DNA of 20,562 nucleotides from Silene noctiflora. Lineage: Eukaryota > Streptophyta > Magnoliopsida > Caryophyllales > Caryophyllaceae. Location: positions 1-20,562 of the forward strand of contig VHZZ01000938.1 of the NCBI GenBank assembly GCA_009801015.1. The letters are read 5' to 3'. The notes under the pieces are model-generated. The model saw only the letters and a list, made by a program, of their open reading frames with translations, had not been told where the DNA came from and searched no databases. Position numbers and translations under genes: made by a program. Positions 19,315 through 20,562 of the stretch are shown here, piece by piece; position 1 is the first letter of the stretch; every line of letters starts with the position of its first letter.

Positions 19315-19578
19315 GAGAAAAAGGATTACGCATCTGAGGTAGTACCTCAAACCTTTTAATTTTTTAGCATATACACATTATTTCTGAGCATATTAGTATT
19401 TTCAAATATAGTTTTTGAGTAATATTATATTTTTTTTAGTTTAATGTTTTAAATAAATGTACTCAAAAATTTAATAATACAAACTCATGATATTTAAAAT
19501 AAAACTCAAAAACTTTAATATAAAACTCAGAAAATAGATATTAAGAGGTACTACCTCGGATGTATAATCCATGAACTG
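19315..19578. mobile_element. MITE with 9-bp target duplication, Mutator-like
   Basis: A 264-bp element flanked by CTCGTCCCT at 19306-19314 and 19579-19587. Eight bases in from each side the arms become a strong inverted repeat: the left reads GGATTACGCATCTGAGG and the right, on the minus strand, GGATTATACATCCGAGG, both continuing TAGTACCTC. The shared GAGGTAGTACCTC is itself a palindrome. The interior is AT-rich with repeated 'aaaactcaaaaa' phrases and no open frame. A 9-bp duplication fits Mutator-type transposition; the superfamily is inference. Confidence 0.75.
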
Positions 19579-19587
19579 CTCGTCCCT

Positions 19588-20562
19588 ATACTTTGTTAAA
19601 ATAATTTAAATTTTATTTTTGGTTGAAATTATTAACTTTAAACACAAATGATCGCATGGGAATAGAATAAAGTCGCACCTATATGGCTCCGATCCATAGC
19701 ATGATATTTGATACTATTTCGTTATGATAACAAACATAAGTCAAATAATTTTTAGCCAAAATAAATCTCCTTACAAAGGTATTGAATTTATCTTCAAATC
19801 CGAATCTTTTATTTTGACAACTTTTTTTTTGCTAGAATAACTGTCCGGTAAAAAATTGTCATCTGAAATGATGACTCTAAGACAAATTAGAAATTCCTAA
19901 TCAATATAACAATTCTTATTTTGATAAATTTATCCAAACACGCTTACGTAAATTCATATTCGACAAAGATTTTGAAACTCGACACATTTTTTTTTACGAA
20001 GGTGAGCAAAAAAGGTGGATATGATGTTAACGAATTTGAACTCGAATTTGTCACCGCTTATCACTTCACTGGGCGACATGTGCAAAAACGGCCCAATTTA
20101 ACATGAGAATTTGGGTTTAACATGTTACACAATACTTTTTTCCGTCTCAAAGTTGGCCGCCTGAAATTTAACAATTCATACTCTATATAAGCCGAGTATA
20201 TGGATTTTCTCCATTTTTATCCGCTCCATTTCCTTCCATCTTATCTTTATTAATACAAGAACATTTAAAGCATCCTCATTAACCCACGTCATCATATGCG
20301 GTTTTTTTTTCCATTTTCCGAAAAAATCAGGAATGGTGGGCCATTTTGAGAATACATTAGAATTAATTGTTTTGGTTGACTTTGACATCGGTGTTTACAA
20401 TTTAGTAAATATTTGGTACGTTGATTAGTATTATTTTAATTTTCAATTTTAACAAATCAAGTAAATGAGATAAGTGACATTCTATAATTAGTTACTTTAA
20501 AGAATTTTTGGAACAATATGACCAAAAATGTTAGTTAAACTATATCAAGTAAATCAAATAAA
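19588..20562. other. AT-rich intergenic stretch to the window end
   Basis: No gene, RNA or complete mobile element is supported. A phrase at about 20139-20158 (tttccgtctcaaagttggcc) resembles one end of a CTCCGTC-type MITE without a partner. Open frames here are short and AT-biased. Confidence 0.45.

Noticed and set aside
1..20562. CRISPR array, operon or prokaryotic system
   Set aside because: Genes are intron-split plant genes with wide spacing; no regularly spaced repeats or bacterial signals were seen.

Overview
This is eukaryotic, flowering-plant nuclear DNA. It is AT-rich, has GT-AG introns with T-rich acceptors, plant gene families, and MITEs, a SINE-like element and copia LTR debris between the genes. 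Isolated n positions point to a draft assembly. A TGAGACCGTCTCA palindrome and the general repeat style make me think of Caryophyllales (for example Amaranthaceae), but that is a weak impression from memory.

Layout. Positions 1-3240 are transposon ground: a stop-riddled Ty1/copia gag remnant (about 61-732), a 200-bp Stowaway-like MITE (1233-1432), and a solo copia LTR with TG...CA ends and a 5-bp target duplication (1753-3220). Positions 3241-4137 are mostly featureless. On the minus strand, 5747-4138 is a three-exon gene for a highly divergent PCNA-like sliding clamp with a perfect E2F site just upstream of its ATG. Next, also on the minus strand, 11925-7498 is a six-exon RBP45/RBP47-type protein with three RRMs; its large intron 2 carries a tRNA-derived SINE-like element and a 32-A tract. 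On the plus strand, 13287-16666 is a five-exon purple acid phosphatase closely resembling Arabidopsis PAP18, divergent from RBP45 and convergent with the next gene. On the minus strand, 18434-17406 is an intronless DTW-domain tRNA-uridine aminocarboxypropyltransferase. From 18435 to the end is AT-rich intergenic DNA with a 264-bp MITE flanked by a 9-bp duplication.

The four genes are independent housekeeping or regulatory genes (replication/repair clamp-like, mRNA binding, phosphate hydrolysis, tRNA modification) with no sign of a shared pathway or cluster. The protein most worth a second look is the PCNA-like one: all clamp landmarks can be aligned, but the interdomain connecting loop that normally binds PIP-box partners appears to be nearly absent. 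Exon boundaries were placed by hand from splice consensus, reading frame and family resemblance recalled from memory; no search was run.
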